DNA from: Closterium sp. Naga37s-1
Lineage: Eukaryota > Streptophyta > Zygnematophyceae > Desmidiales > Closteriaceae
Assembly (NCBI GenBank): GCA_947471745.1
Contig: CANJKZ010000952.1
Coordinates: forward strand, 514,001 to 578,000
Reading direction: 5' to 3'
Length of the DNA stretch: 64,000 nucleotides
Numbering within the stretch: the first letter of the stretch is position 1; the number at the start of each line of letters is the position of its first letter. Shown here in pieces: positions 17,295 through 29,872 of the stretch. The notes under the pieces were generated by a model. The model was not told the DNA's origin, ran no database searches, and saw only the letters and a list, made by a program, of their open reading frames with translations. The translations under genes and the position numbers were made by a program.

Positions 17295-19935
17295 TTAAGC
17301 AAGGTGGTCAATATCCGCAACTCGCTTGCGGGCGAAATAATCACCAAGAAGCGGGGAAGCTTCAAGCGATGCGGATGGCACCCACGTGTCGTCCTCACTG
17401 GTGCGGTAAGTGCATCGGACTAGAAAGTCCACGTGGCGTCCAGTGGCGATGAGCCGGATCCGATGTCCGAGAATCTTCGAGGGGTCGGTGGTCGGTTCCG
17501 AGACAGGTCGAGCTGTCGGGGCGGTGTTCTGGCGCGCAATGTCTGTCGTGGTAGGTACGAAGTTGCGAAGGAGGCTGACATGGAAGGCATCGTGTATACG
17601 CCAGTCGTCGGGGAGCAGCAGCTTCGCAGTGACAGGTGTCACCATCTGGATGATGCGGAAAGGCCCACAAAATCGTGGCCGTAGTTTGTTCGAGCCGGGC
17701 AGGCGTAGGTTTTTCGTGTCGAGTAGCACTAGTTGCCCAGGCGTCATGACGATTTCTCGTCGTAGAAGATCAGAGTATTTCCGGGCAGTAATATTCGCCT
17801 TGCGAATAGCGTCGGCTGCTTTCTCGCGGATCTCCTGACGTTCTGTCACAAATGTTTATGACCGTGGGACCGGGTTATCGAGTGTTGTGGTGGTTGGTAC
17901 CACCGGGTCCATCCCGTAATTCAGGAAGAACGGGGAGTGATTAGTCGTGCTAGACGGTGCGTTGTTGAACGCGAACTCCAGTATGGCGAGTGACATTTCC
18001 CAGCGAGTTGGGTCGGGGCACTTTGTCCTGATCTGCTCCATCGTCTGATTCGTTCGCTCGGTCTGTCCGTCGGTTTGCGGATGGTATGTTGATGAAAACT
18101 GTAGCTTTGTGCCGTACTGCGCCCACGTTTCCTTCCAAAATCTTGAAGTGAACTTTGGGTCCTTGTCGCTAATGATCGCAGACGGGATTCCGTGTAGTCG
18201 CACGACGGTTGAGATGAAGAGGCGCGCAGTTTCTTCGGCTGTGATTGTTGTACGACACGGTGCGAAGTGTGCCATCTTCGTTAAGCGATCGACGACGACG
18301 AGTACCGCGTCGTTCCCGGACGGCCCAGCTGGCAGCCCCGTGACGAAGTCCATCGTCACCTGTTGCCATGGTCGCTCGGGTGGCTCCAGTGGTTGCAGCA
18401 ATCCAGCTAGCCGCTGTCGTGTCGATTTCATGGCTTGGCACACCCTGCATGAGGACACATATCGCTGCACGTCGTTAGAGGAATCAGGCCAGTAATATTG
18501 ACGGTGCAAAAGTTTCTGGGTTTTATCAACCCCGAAATGTTCGGAGAGGTTGGAATCGTGGACCTCTTGGATAAGGAGTTCACGCAGCAGCCGGTAAGCG
18601 GGAACCCAAATCCGGTCAGTTCCGGACTTTAGGTAATAGTTCCCCTTTTGCGTCGTTGCCTGCTGGTGATTTCCAGTCGTGAAGAACGGGTCCGTAGTGT
18701 AGCCGTGGGCGAATAGTCCCGTAAGTAGTGGGTTCGAGTGGGTGATGAGTACTGCAGCGGATTGAACTGTTGGTCGGGTAAGGGCGTCGGCGATGTTATT
18801 CGCCCCTTTCTTGTACGTGATGCGGTAGGTGAAGTGGCTCTCCATGTAATCGAGCCAACGAACTTGTCGCGGGTTGAGGTTGGGCTGAGCTCGCAGGTAC
18901 TGTAGGGACTTGTGGTCCGTGCAAACAGTGACGTCGGCGCCCACCAAGTAGCAGCGCCATAGTTTGAAGGCATGTATGATTGCGAGCATCTCCTTGTCGT
19001 GTATCGGATAGTTGCGCTCGGCAGACTGCAACTTGCGTGACTCGTAGGCAATCGGCTGCAGCCCGTCTCCGAAATCCTGGAGGAGTACAGCTCCGATGGC
19101 GAAATCTGAGGCGTCGGTGATGATTTCGAACGGCTTCGATGGATCGGCGATGCGTAGAACCGGAGGGGATACCAGAAAATTCTTCAGTTCCTGAAAGCCG
19201 CCTCTGCTTCCTCCCCCCACACGAAATTGATGTCCTTGTGCAGCAGGTCGGTTAGCGGGCCGGTTATCCCCGCCATATTCGGGATAAACTCCTGACATAA
19301 TTCACGAACCCCAGAAAACTCTGAAGTTCCGTGATGTTAGTCGGGGATTTCCACTCCTGTATAGCCTTGATTTTCGCCGGGTCGATTTTTATTCCGTCGT
19401 GGGAGATGACGTGTCCCAAAAACTCCAACTCTTACTTAAAAAATTCGCACTTAGAGCCTTTGGTGATGAGGCGGTTCTCTTGTAGCCGCTGAAAAATCGC
19501 GTCGAGGTCGCGGAGGTGTTGTTCTCTTGTCCTGCTGAAAATCAAAATATCGTCCAAGTAGACGATAACACACTTGCCAAGAAATTCCCTGAAAACTCGG
19601 TTCATGGTCAGTTGAAAAGTCAAAGGCGCGTTTGTGATGCCGAACGGCATCACTTGGAATTCGTAGCTTCCGTAGCGGGTGCAGAACGCGGTCTTGTAAC
19701 AATCCTCTGCGAAGACCCGTATCTGGTGGTATCCGCCACGTAAGTCGATTTTCGAGAAGTAGCGAGCGCCGCGAAGTTGATCGAGGAGGTCGTCGGTGCG
19801 TGGGATGGGGTAGCGAGACTTGATTGTAACCCGGTTGAGCGCGCGATAATCAATACACATGCGAAGCCCACCGTCCTTTTTCGGGGTGAACAGGATTGGG
19901 GCCGCGTAGGGAGACGTACTGGGTCTGATAAACCC
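17295..19935 (-). pseudogene. Ty3-1 pol: RT part, RNase H, integrase, chromodomain
   Basis: Recognisable parts on the minus strand are RT around 19,430-19,935 (YRALN, FSKIDLRGGYHQIR, MPFGITNAP, YLDDILIF), RNase H around 18,770-19,170 (TDASDFAIGAVL, CTDHKSLQYL), integrase around 17,870-18,530 (HHCC zinc finger, core FVTGLP..DAVLVVVDRLTK) and a chromodomain-like end at about 17,300-17,480 (ILGHRIRLI...FLVRC, DDTWVP). The chromodomain places the element among chromoviruses. Confidence 0.88.
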
Positions 19936-20060
19936 TGTCAGATTTATATGACATAGCTACTGTAGGCTATAGTGGGGTAGCACATATGGGGTACAGTTTT
20001 CCTAGGGTTTGCATTTGTACCCAACTTTCCTTTAGTCATTCCATTCCTCGTTTCTTCTCA
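19936..20060 (+). repeat. Copia-A 5' LTR (125 bp)
   Basis: Starts TGTCAGATTTATATGAC and ends TTCTTCTCA. It is identical to the copy at 27155-27279 and contains the core taggctatagtggg shared with the other copia elements here. Confidence 0.95.
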
Positions 20061-20289
20061 TGGTATCGAGCAGGTTCCCTAGTGGGAACGATTCCTAGGG
20101 CCCACCACCACGATTTTTTTTTTTTTTTTTTCCTGCCCGGAGCGCGTTTTGCTCCGGCCCGAGTCGCGCCGCCCCTACGGCCCTTCGCGCCGCCCTTTCG
20201 GCCCGTTGCGCCCGTCGCGCCTGTCGCGCCCGTCGCGCCCGTCGCGCCCGTCGCGCCCGTCGCGCCCGTCGCGCCCATCGCCACCTTAC

Positions 20290-20780
20290 GCGGCCCCGCC
20301 ACCTACCTTCGCGGCCCCGCCACCTACCTGTGCGGCCCCGCCACCTACCTCCGCGGCCCCGCCACCTACCTGTGCGGCCCCGCCACCTACCTTCGCGGCC
20401 CCGCCACCTAACTGTGCGGCCCCACCACCTACCTCCGCGGCCCCGCCACCTACCTGTGCGGCCCCGCCACCTACCTTCGCGGCCCCGCCACCTACCTGTG
20501 CGGCCCCGCCACCTACCTCCGCGGCCCCGCCACCTACCTGTGCGGCCCCGCCACCTACCTTCGCGGCCCCGCCACCTCACTGTGCGGCCCCGCCACCTAC
20601 CTCCGCGGCCCCGCCACCTACCTGTGTGGCCCCGCCACCTACCTCCGCGGCCCAGCCACTTGCCTGTGCGGCCCCGCCATCTACCAGCGGCCCCGCCACC
20701 TACATGCGGCCCCGCCACCTACTAGCGGCCCCGCCACCTACCTGCGGCCCCGCCACCTACCTTTGCGGCCCCGCCGCCTC
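20290..20780 (+). repeat. CCGCCACCTACCT leader minisatellite of Copia-A
   Basis: About 24 copies of a roughly 20-bp unit (gcggccccgccacctacct) lie in the 5' leader before gag. A second compositional block, GAGCCGCC-rich, follows to about 21,055. Copia-B has a similar but less regular leader. Confidence 0.85.
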
Positions 20781-21127
20781 CTCTCAGCGGCCCCGCTGCC
20801 TCCTCCCAGCGGCCCCGGACGCCGCCCTCTCAGCGGCCCCGCCGAGCCGCCCAGCAGCCAAGCCGCCCAGCCGCCGAGCCGCCCAGCAGCCGAGCCGCCC
20901 AGCAGCCGAGCCGCCCAGCAGCCGAGCCGCCCAGCAGCCGAGCCGCCGAGCCGCCCAGCAGCCGAGCCGCCGAGCCGCCCAGCAGCCGAGCCGCCGAGCC
21001 GCCCAGCAACCGAGCCGCCGAGCCGCCCTACAGCCGAGCCACCCGAGCCGCCCTGTCCGGTAAGAGCAGCGCCCCTTTCACAGCACTGCCCTCACCCTAC
21101 TGTTTGCGCTGCTAGTCTACTGCTGTC

Positions 21128-24100
21128 ATGGCTACCCCTAGTGTCCTCGCTTTTGACGCTGAGGGTCGGGCCATTGACTTTGACGTCTGGATAGATGACC
21201 TGCAGCTTTTCTTACAGTGCGACAGGGCAGACGGCCTCTCCCTCTTTGACCTCACTTCTGGTGCCTCTCCTGCCCCCGCTGCTGCTGCTGACGCCACTGT
21301 TCGCTCCCAGTGGGCCACGCGCGATGCTGCTGCACGTCTTGCTGTGCGTCGCCACCTACCTACCTCTGAGCGTGCGCACTTTAGTCAGTACAAGAGTGCT
21401 CAGACCTTGTACGACGCTGTAGTTGCGCGCTACTCCTCCCCTGCCACTGCTGCACTTAGCCGCCTCATGCTACCGTACCTCTTCCCTGACCTTGCTGCCT
21501 TTCCCACAGTCGCTGACCTCATTACGCACCTCCGCACTAGTGACACTCGCTACCAAGCTGCGCTTCCTGCAGAGTTCTGCGCCAAGAACCCCCCCCCCAT
21601 GTACATCACCCTCTACTACATAGTCACCCGGCTCCCTGACTCCCTTCGCGTAGTCAGGGACCACTTCCTCTCTGTTTGCCCCACCACTCTCACCGTTGAC
21701 CTCCTCGAGAAGTCCCTCCTAGCAGCAGAGAAGAGCATAGTAGCTGTAGGACCCTCTCGTGGTGACCCTCGCACCCCCATCTTTGAGGGGTGTTCCCCCT
21801 CCCCCCTTTTGCCCTCTGTTGCCTCTACTGCTGCGGCCGACCTCGTTGGGCTTGAGTCGGTCGGTGCGGCGTCTACCCCTACCGGGAGACGCCGCACCGG
21901 CAAGGGCAAGGGGGGCAGGGGCACTGGAGGAGCTAGCGGGGGCGGTGGAGGCGGCGGTGGAGGCGGTGGAGGGGGTGGGGGTGGCGGTGGGGGTGGTGGC
22001 GGGGGTGGAGGTGTCGGTGGTGGCAGTGGAGGCGGAGGCGGCGGCGGCGGTGGCGGTGGGAGCGGAGGTGGCGGCGGTGGAGGAGGAGGCGGCGGAGGAG
22101 GTGGAGCTGGTCGGGGTGGCGCTGCGCAGAGAGTCGGCTCCGGTGGTGGTCAGCGCCAGCAGCAGCAGCAGCAGCAGCGCACTCGTGACATCCCCTCCCC
22201 TCAGCAGCTCCGTGAGTGGTACGCTGCACGCCAGAGGGGTGGGGGTACTGGTCCGTGCACCTACGTCCTCCGCACCGGCGACCGCGCGGGTGAGCAGTGC
22301 GGGGGTGCGCACTCCACCCAGCGCTGCTTTGGCCGCCTGACGGACGCTTGGCGTCACCAGTTCCCTGAGGCCACTGAGATCCCCCGCTGGGGTGAGCTGT
22401 CTAGGGCGGGTGTGGCTGTCTTTGACCTTGACTTTGATGCTATTCTTGCTGCCATGTATACTGTGACTATTAGTGATGAGGGTGACTATTACCGGTGTTT
22501 TCCGCCCGACCCGGGCATTGAGACTGCTGCTCTAGGTACTGGTGAGGCTGCTGCTCTAGGTGCTAGCGAGGCTGCTGCTCTAGGTGCGTCTGCTCCCTCA
22601 GGTGCTGGTGAGTCTGCTCTCTCAGGTTCTGCGTCGGCCTCGGCCTCCCACACCTTCACCCTTGACTCGGGGGCTTCTCGCTCCTTCTTTCGAGACCGCA
22701 CCACACTCACGCCGCTTGGCCGGCCAGTTGCGGTCTCTCTGGCAGACCCCTCTGGGGGTCCTGTCCTTGCTCACTTCTCCACTGTCCTCCCGTGTCCGGC
22801 GGCCCCCTCTGGCACCCTGTCTGGTCTTTACCTCCCCTCGTTCTCTACGAACTTGGTGAGTGGTGCTGACCTACAGGATGCGGGGGTTCACCAGTTCACT
22901 CCTGGGAGTCAGCGGGTGACCCACTGCACGGACGCTCGGACTGGCCGACACCTGGCCACGTTTACCCGTCGGCCGGGGTCGAGCCTGTACACCCTGACCA
23001 CTGCGTCTCCTCCAGTCACTGCGTCTGGTCAGGTAGCTGCGTCAGGTCAGGTGTTTGCTGCAGCGTCCAGGTCTGGTCCTGAGTCTGCCCCCTGTTCGTG
23101 TCGCCTCCTGTCTCACGAGACTCTCCTCTGGCACCACCGCCTTGGTCACCCCTCCCTGCTTCGTCTCCGAGGCATGGCCCGTGTCCTTGTCTCTGGTCTT
23201 CCCCAGTCCCTCCCTCCCCTTCCTCCGGGGCCTGGCCCTACCTGCGTCCCCTGTGTCGAGGGGCGGCAGCGGGCTGCCCCTCACTCCTCCCAGTTTCCTC
23301 CGACAGAGGCCCCGCTGCAGACGCTTCACATGGACGTGTGGGGCCCGGCCCGCGTCCGTGGACAGGGTCACGAGCGCTACTTCCTGCTGGTGGTTGACGA
23401 CTACTCGCGTTACACCACAGTCTTCCCCTTGCGCAGCAAGGGTGATGTCACTGAGGTGTTGATCGACTGGATCCGCGCAGCTCGTCTCCAGCTCAGGCAG
23501 AGCTTCGGTTCGGACTTTCCTGTTCTGCGTCTGCACTCTGACAGAGGTGGAGAGTTCTCCTCTGGCCTTCTGCGAGCCTACTGTCGAGCACGAGGCATCC
23601 GCCAGACCTTCACGCTTCCGGACTCTCCACAGCAAAATGGGATTGCTGAGCGCCGCATTGGCATGGTCATGGACGTCGCCCGTACGTCCATGATGCATGC
23701 GGCTGCCCCCCATTTTCTGTGGCCGTTTGCGGTTCGGTACGCGGCGCATCAGATCAACCTTCACCCTAGGGTCTCCAGACCGGAGACCTCCCCTGCTTTG
23801 CTGTGGACGGGGAAGGTTGGCGATGCGTCTGCGTTCCGTGTCTGGGGATCTCGGGCGTTTGTCCGCGACTTGTCTGCGGACAAGCTGTCCCCTCGTGCTG
23901 CTCCTTGCATCTTCCTTGGCTTCCCCCCTGACGCGCCAGGGTGGCAGTTCTACCACCCCACCTCTCGCCGTGTTCTGTCCTCCCAGGACGTCACGTTTGA
24001 CGAGTCGGTCCCCTACTACCGCCTCTTCCCCTACCGCACTCCGTCCCTCCCCCCACCACCGCTCTTCCTTGTGCCAGGTCCCCCCCCGGTAGACCCCCTC

Positions 24101-26946
24101 CCCCCTCAGGGTCCTGCCCCTTCAGGTGTGTCCCAGGTAGACGCAGTCGAGCCTGTCGAGGTTACTGGTGACTCTGGTGCTGCTGAGGGTGCTGAGCCTG
24201 GGGGTGCTACTACTGGGGGTGCTGAGCCTGGGGGTGCTGAGCCTGGGGGTGCTGAGCCTGGGGGTGCTACGCCTGGAGGTGCTGAGCCTGGGGGTGCGGA
24301 GCCTGAGGGAGCTGAGCCTGGAGGTTCTCCGGGTGCTTCGTCTCGGCGGGAGCCACTCTCTCCACAGGAGCTGCACGAGTGGTTTGCCCGGCGCTGGAGG
24401 CGTGCTGCTGGAGCTGGAGGTTCTTCGGCTACTGAGGGTGCTGGTGCCGCGGGTCCCGGAGGTGCTCGTACTGGGAGTACTGGAGCTGCTGGGCCTGCGG
24501 GTACGACTGGAGCTGGAGCTGCTGAGGGTGTTGACGCTGAGGCTACTGCTGTCGGTCCTGGAGGCGGGCCTGCTGGGGGTGCTACTGGTGCTGCTGGAGG
24601 TACTGGAGCTGGAGTTGCTGCTGGCGCTGGTGCTGCCGCTTGGGGTACTGGTGCTGTCCCTGCTGTGTCTGGAGTCGCCGCGCGGCCTCGGCCGTACTTC
24701 GTTCCGCTCCTTCAGCAGGTTCTTGGTCTCCCGCCTTCTACTGGCCCTCCTCCTCCCTTAGAGAGTCCACAGCCTGTCCTGTCACAGTTACAGTTACAGC
24801 CGGCCTCCCCACTGCCCGCTCCTTCTCCCTACACTGGTCCTACTGGAGGTCTTGCTGAGCGTCGTGAGCCTGCGTCGCGTCCTGCGTCGCCTGTCCGTAC
24901 TGCTCGCGCTAGTGGTCGTGGTTCGCGTCAGCGTCCTCCTCCTGTCCCTGGCACGCACCGGATGTCTCTGCGTCCGTCCACTGCTCCTCTGCGTGCCCCT
25001 TTGCCTTCTCCTCTTGAGTCCTCTCTTCCTGCTCTTCCCGACCCGGAGTCGGACTCTCTTCGTGCTGCCAGTCCTACTGTCACGCGTCTCCTTGCTACTG
25101 TCGTCACTGACCCTTCCTTTGAGTCCACTGCTGCGTCTGCCCTAGTTGCTGAGCTCGTCGACTTTGCTGCTCGCTGTCGTCTAGACTACGCTGCTTGTCT
25201 TGTCGCTGAGTCTGAGTCTGTCTGTCCTCCGTCCGTTGGGGGTGAGTGTGCCCTTGGCACGGACGTCCTTGAGGACAGGCAGGAGGAGTTCCAGTGTTTG
25301 GCTGCTGCTTCACCTCATCTCGTGTCCGTACTGCTTACCCCTGAGGGAGACCCGGATGCACTTGACATCCCGACTCCGCGCTCTTACGCGGAGGCGATAG
25401 AGGGTCCCTACTCCTCTCAGTGGCAGGCAGCTATGGACACAGAGATGGCTTCCTGGAAGTCCACAGGCACCTACGTTGACGAGGTTCCCCCGCCTGGGGC
25501 GAACATCGTCAGTGGCATGTGGATTTTCAGGGTGAAGCGGCCGCCGGGTTCTCCGCCTGTCTTCAAGGCGCGTTACGTGGCTCGTGGCTTCAGTCAGCGG
25601 CAGGGAGTTGACTACTTTCAGACCTTCTCTCCCACCCCGAAGATGACCACTCTTCGGGTACTGCTGCACATAGCTGCTCACCGCGACTACGAGCTGCACT
25701 CTCTTGACTTCAGCACTGCTTTCTTGCAGGGCAGCCTGCACGAGGAGATCTGGCTGCGTCGCCCACCTGGCTTCACTGGGTCTTTTCCTCCTGGCACCCA
25801 GTGGAGCCTCCGGCGGCCAGTCTACGGTCTCCGCCAGGCACCGCGTGAGTGGCACGACACACTGAGGACTACACTTGCGGCTCTTGGGTTTGCTCCCTCT
25901 ACTGCCGACCCGTCGCTGTTTCTGCGCACCGACACTTCTTTGCCGCCGTTCTACATCCTCGTGTACGTCGACGACTTGGTCTTTGCCACAGCTGACACTG
26001 CTGGACTCGCCCACGTGAAGTCCGAGCTGCAGAAGAGACACACGTGCACAGACCTGGGTGAACTGCGCAGCTACCTTGGCTTGCAGATCACCCGGGACAG
26101 AGCACGGCGCACCATTACCCTGACTCAGTCACACATGGTGCAGCAGGTCCTTCAGCGCTTCGGCTTCACGTACTCCTCGCCTCAGGCCACTCCTCTGCCT
26201 ACTCGCCACTCGCTCTCAGCTCTGCCTTCGGATGAGTCCGTAGAGTCGAGTGGCCCGTACCAGAGCTTGTTGGCTGCCTCATGTACCTGATGACCTGCAC
26301 ACGACCTGACCTTGCATACCCTCTTAGCATTCTTGCACGCTATGTTGCTCCTGGGAGACACAGACCGGAGCACATGGCTGCAGCGAAGAGGGTGTTGCGC
26401 TACTTGTGCAGTACGTCGGGCATGGGGCTTGTGCTTGGAGGGCAGAGTCCAGTGGTCCTCACTGGGCACGCAGACGCTTCTTGGGCTGACGACCAGGCTA
26501 CGCAGCGGTCGTCACAGGGTTACACCTTCAGCCTTGGTTCCGGCTCTGTTTCGTGGCGGGCTACCCGCTCGTCTTCTGTTCTCGGCTCCAGTTGTGAGGC
26601 TGAGATCTACGCCGGGGCCATGGCTGCACAGGAGCTTCGCTGGCTCACCTACCTGCTGACTGACCTCGGAGAGCCGCCTCGTTCTCCTCCAGTACTGTAC
26701 GTAGACAACAAGGCCATGCTGGCCTTGTGTCGAGAGCAGAGACTGGAGCACAGAACGAAGCACATTGCTCTCCGCTAGTTCCTTGCTCGTGAGCTACAGC
26801 AGCGTGGTCAGCTGCGGCTTGCGTACGTGGCCTCTGAGGCCAACACTGCTGATATCTTCACCAAGGCACTTGCACCTTGTGATCATCAGCGCTTCTGTAC
26901 TCAGCTGGGTCTTGTGCCTACCTTGCCTCACTTGCTCACCCCTTGA
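21128..26946 (+). pseudogene. Copia-A gag-pol region
   Basis: Parts in order: capsid-like gag (from MATPSVLAFDAEGRAIDFDV), a poly-Gly stretch, the SPQQLREWYA motif and a knuckle-like CX13CX3HX4C, aspartic protease (FTLDSGASRSFF, near 22,660), GAG-pre-integrase (HHRLGHPSL), integrase core (near 23,320-23,900, VDDYSRYTTVF and SDRGGEF), a linker of about 500 residues with EPGGA repeats and a second SPQELHEWFA motif, reverse transcriptase (near 25,400-26,100, VYVDDLVFA), RNase H (near 26,400-26,900). Order and motifs are those of Ty1/copia. About two breaks. Confidence 0.93.
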
Positions 26947-27154
26947 CCTTGTTTGTACTGTTGCATATATATATACACCTGCTCTTGCTTGTCTAGCCTT
27001 ATATATATATGTAATCCTGCATGTGAACTGGCCTTGTGGCCTTGAACTTGTGCTCGGAATGTGTGGTGACTTTGTGATCCACCCTGAGCTTGTTTTGCTT
27101 TGCTTGACTGGTCTTGTGACCCCTTGTTCTCCCCCCACTTTGCCTATGGGGGTG

Positions 27155-27279
27155 TGTCAGATTTATATGACATAGCTACTGTAGGCTATAGTGGGGTAGC
27201 ACATATGGGGTACAGTTTTCCTAGGGTTTGCATTTGTACCCAACTTTCCTTTAGTCATTCCATTCCTCGTTTCTTCTCA
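27155..27279 (+). repeat. Copia-A 3' LTR (125 bp)
   Basis: Identical to the 5' LTR. Preceded by about 200 bp of 3' untranslated sequence conserved among the copia elements of the window, and followed by the AACCC duplication. Confidence 0.95.
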
Positions 27280-28807
27280 AACCCCTTCTCCAACAAGACA
27301 TTAAGTTGGCTTCGTAGCTCCTCGAGTTCCGGTTGGGTCAACCGCCACTGTGTACGAACAGTCGGCTGCGCGCCAGGTTCCAGCTGTATTTTGTGGTCCT
27401 CGGGACGTTCGGGTGGCAGTCCAGGTGGCAGGTCGTCGGGGAAGATGTCCAGGTACTGTCGTATCAGCTCCGCTAAATCCAGCGGTACACCTGCACACAG
27501 CTTCTCGATGTCTTGTCTGTCGGTGTCGGTTGCCAACTCGCGTAAGCATACATCGTACAGCTGCGCGCCCCTGTTGAAGTGGCGAGCTATAGTGATAGCT
27601 TTGACGCACGGGGCTTAAGTAGTAGTCAGGTGTCCATGTAGGCAGTTTAACTAGCCCCTCGTGCTTGTTGATGCAGTACGATCCCGTTGTCCAGTCGATG
27701 ACGGGGTTGTGCCGTCGCAGCCAATCATGTCCCAGCAGCACGTCGCAGCCATCCAGTGTCGTCGCGAGAAACTTCATGCTGAAGCCGAAAATGTCGCCGC
27801 AGTCAATCCTCACCGTCCGTGTCTCTTCCAAAATCGTCAGAGGCGTCCCATCCACGAGGCGAGCGTCAATTTCGGGCAGACACCTGTCAAGTTGCAGCTT
27901 GCATTTTCTTGCTGTCGCCAAGTTGAAGAGGCTATGGCTGGCCCCTCCGTCGACGAACATTTTCAGAGTATTTTTTAACACCGTGCCAACGACCAGCACA
28001 GGGTGATCCACATGATTATCCCCGTTATTTGGCCGAGTGCGATCGATTGCATGAATCGGAACCACTACTCGGTGGGGATGTTGGTGTTCGGGCGACGAAG
28101 CATAGTCAGTAAGGGGCCCGTAAATTACAGACTCTTCCCATTTCCCTGCTCCCTCCTGTCGTTCCCCTTCGCCGGTGTTTTCTCGGGGCATTCTCTTGCA
28201 AAGTGACCCGTCTTCCCACACTTAAAACACGTCCCTGTAAAGGGGCGGTCCGGTGCGTGGACTCCGTTGATTGTGGCCCATTGGGTCTGTCCACGAAAAC
28301 GGATTCCCTCCCGGGAACCTGCCCTTGCATACTGCATCAACGCGTCTGTAGACTCAGCTAACCGTATGGCTTCCAGGAACGAAGTCGGGCGGCATCGGCG
28401 CACCTCGTACCGTATCTCATATTTCAGGCCACCGATGTATTTATCTAACCGCTCTACTTCCGCCATGTCGTCCACTTGGTCAGCAAAGGCCATAAACGAC
28501 GCCGTGTAGTCTTGAACAGATGCCATCCGCGACCAGTTACGCAGCTTCATGCGAGCTTGCTCCGAAGCGGATACGTGCTCGAAGTGATCTCGTAAGGCTG
28601 CGCCCCACTCCTTCCACGTGCGTATCTTGGTCACTCCGAAGATTGAGGTTGCCCCTTGATTAGCCGATGTCAAGGTCCCGTCTGCCGCATGTGTCACACC
28701 TGTCGAAGTCCCTGTGTCCAAGGTGTGGTGCCACCATTCAAGCGCTGCGCCTCGAAGTAGAGAAACCGCGTAATTAATACGCGTGGCATCGTCGTAGACG
28801 TTCGCTG
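27280..28807 (-). pseudogene. Ty3-1 gag (knuckle part), protease and start of RT
   Basis: This Ty3-1 segment lies between the two nested copia elements. On the minus strand it carries the distal gag with its CCHC knuckle near 28,190-28,232, the protease near 27,640-28,010 (FVDGGASHSLF, LLGHDWLRRH) and the spacer leading to RT (27,285-27,535). Confidence 0.88.
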
Positions 28808-28933
28808 TGTCAGATTTATATGACATAGCTACTGTAGGCTATAGTGGGGTAGCACATATGGGGTACAGTTTTCTAGGGTTTACATTTGTACCCAACTTTC
28901 CCTTAGTCATTCATCTTCTCGTTCAGTTTCTCA
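28808..28933 (+). repeat. Copia-B 5' LTR (126 bp)
   Basis: TGTCAGATTT...GTTTCTCA, identical to 36076-36201. Followed directly by TGGTATCGAGC. Confidence 0.95.
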
Positions 28934-29872
28934 TGGTATCGAGCAGGTTCCCCTATGGGAACTGTTCCTACGGCCCACCACCTTTTTTTCCTGCCCGGAG
29001 CGCGCTCTACACTGCCCGAGTCGCGCTCCCCTCTCTCGACCCTGTCGCGCCGCCTTAGCGGCCCCGTCGCGTCGCGCCTGCGGCCCCGTCGCGTCGCCCT
29101 CGCGGCCCCTGCACGCCGCGCCGCCCTAGCGGCCGCGTCGCGCCGCCCTCGCGGCCCCGATCCGCCGCCCTCGCGGCTCCTTCGTGTCGCGCCGCCTTGC
29201 GGCCCTTTCACGCCGCCCTCGCGGCCCTTTCTAGCCGCCCTCGCGGCCTCTTCAAGCTGCCCTCGCGACCCCCCCCTCCTATCCGTCCTCGCGGCCCCGT
29301 CGCCTACCCCTGCGGCCCCGGCGCCGCCCTTCCCTGCCTCGGCGCCGCCTCTGCTGGCCCCGTCGCCTACCCCTGCGGCCCCGGAGCTGCCCTTCCCGGC
29401 CCCGGAGCTGCGCTTCCCGGCCCCGGCGCCGCCTCTACTGGCCCCGACGCCGCTCCACACGGCCCCGACGCCGCTCCACCCAGCCCCGCCGCCGCTCCAC
29501 CCGGCTCCGCCGCCGTCCCCACGCGGCCCCGCCGTCACCACCGAGCCGCCGGCGCCGCCGAGCTACTGCCGAGCCGCCCGATCCACCAGAGCCGCCCGAG
29601 CCGCCGCGCCACCTGAGCCGCCCGAGCCGCCGGGTCGCCGAGCCGCCGAGCTGCAGTTGCTGCCGAGCCGCCGTACCGCCGAGCCGCCCGAGCCGCCGAG
29701 TCGCCGAGTCGCAGTTGCTGCCGAGCCGCCGTACCGCCGAGCCGCCCGAGCCTCCCGAGCCGCCGAGTTGCCGACCCGCCGAGCCGCTCGAGCCGCCCTG
29801 TCCGGTAAGAGCAGCGCCTCTGTCACTGCACTGCCCTTACCCTACTGTTCGCGCTGCTAGTCTACTGCTGTC

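Larger units (their letters stand above)
19936..27279 (+). mobile_element. Copia-A: short-LTR Ty1/copia element inserted in the Ty3-1 RT region
   Basis: It is 7,344 bp long with 125-bp LTRs at 19936-20060 and 27155-27279 that are identical. The 5-bp duplication AACCC lies on both sides. The primer site TGGTATCGAGC abuts the 5' LTR and the polypurine tract TATGGGGGTG abuts the 3' LTR. The 5' leader is a Pro/Ala-coding C-rich tandem repeat. Identical LTRs mean a recent insertion. The polyprotein region looks broken, with about two breaks. Confidence 0.95.

Noticed and set aside
20095-20718. Minus-strand Arg/Gly/Trp-rich frame
   Set aside because: Antisense reading of the Copia-A leader repeat.
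23042-23956. Long antisense frames across the integrase regions of the copia elements
   Set aside because: GC-rich coding DNA leaves the antisense strand open. The same shadows occur in each copy and contain no domain.
24168-24761. Leu-Val-rich frame overlapping the copia linker (also 32,941-33,654 and 52,323-53,321)
   Set aside because: Shifted-frame reading of the EPGGA and Ala/Gly repeats. The hydrophobic look is a consequence of CTG/GTG-rich DNA, not a membrane protein.
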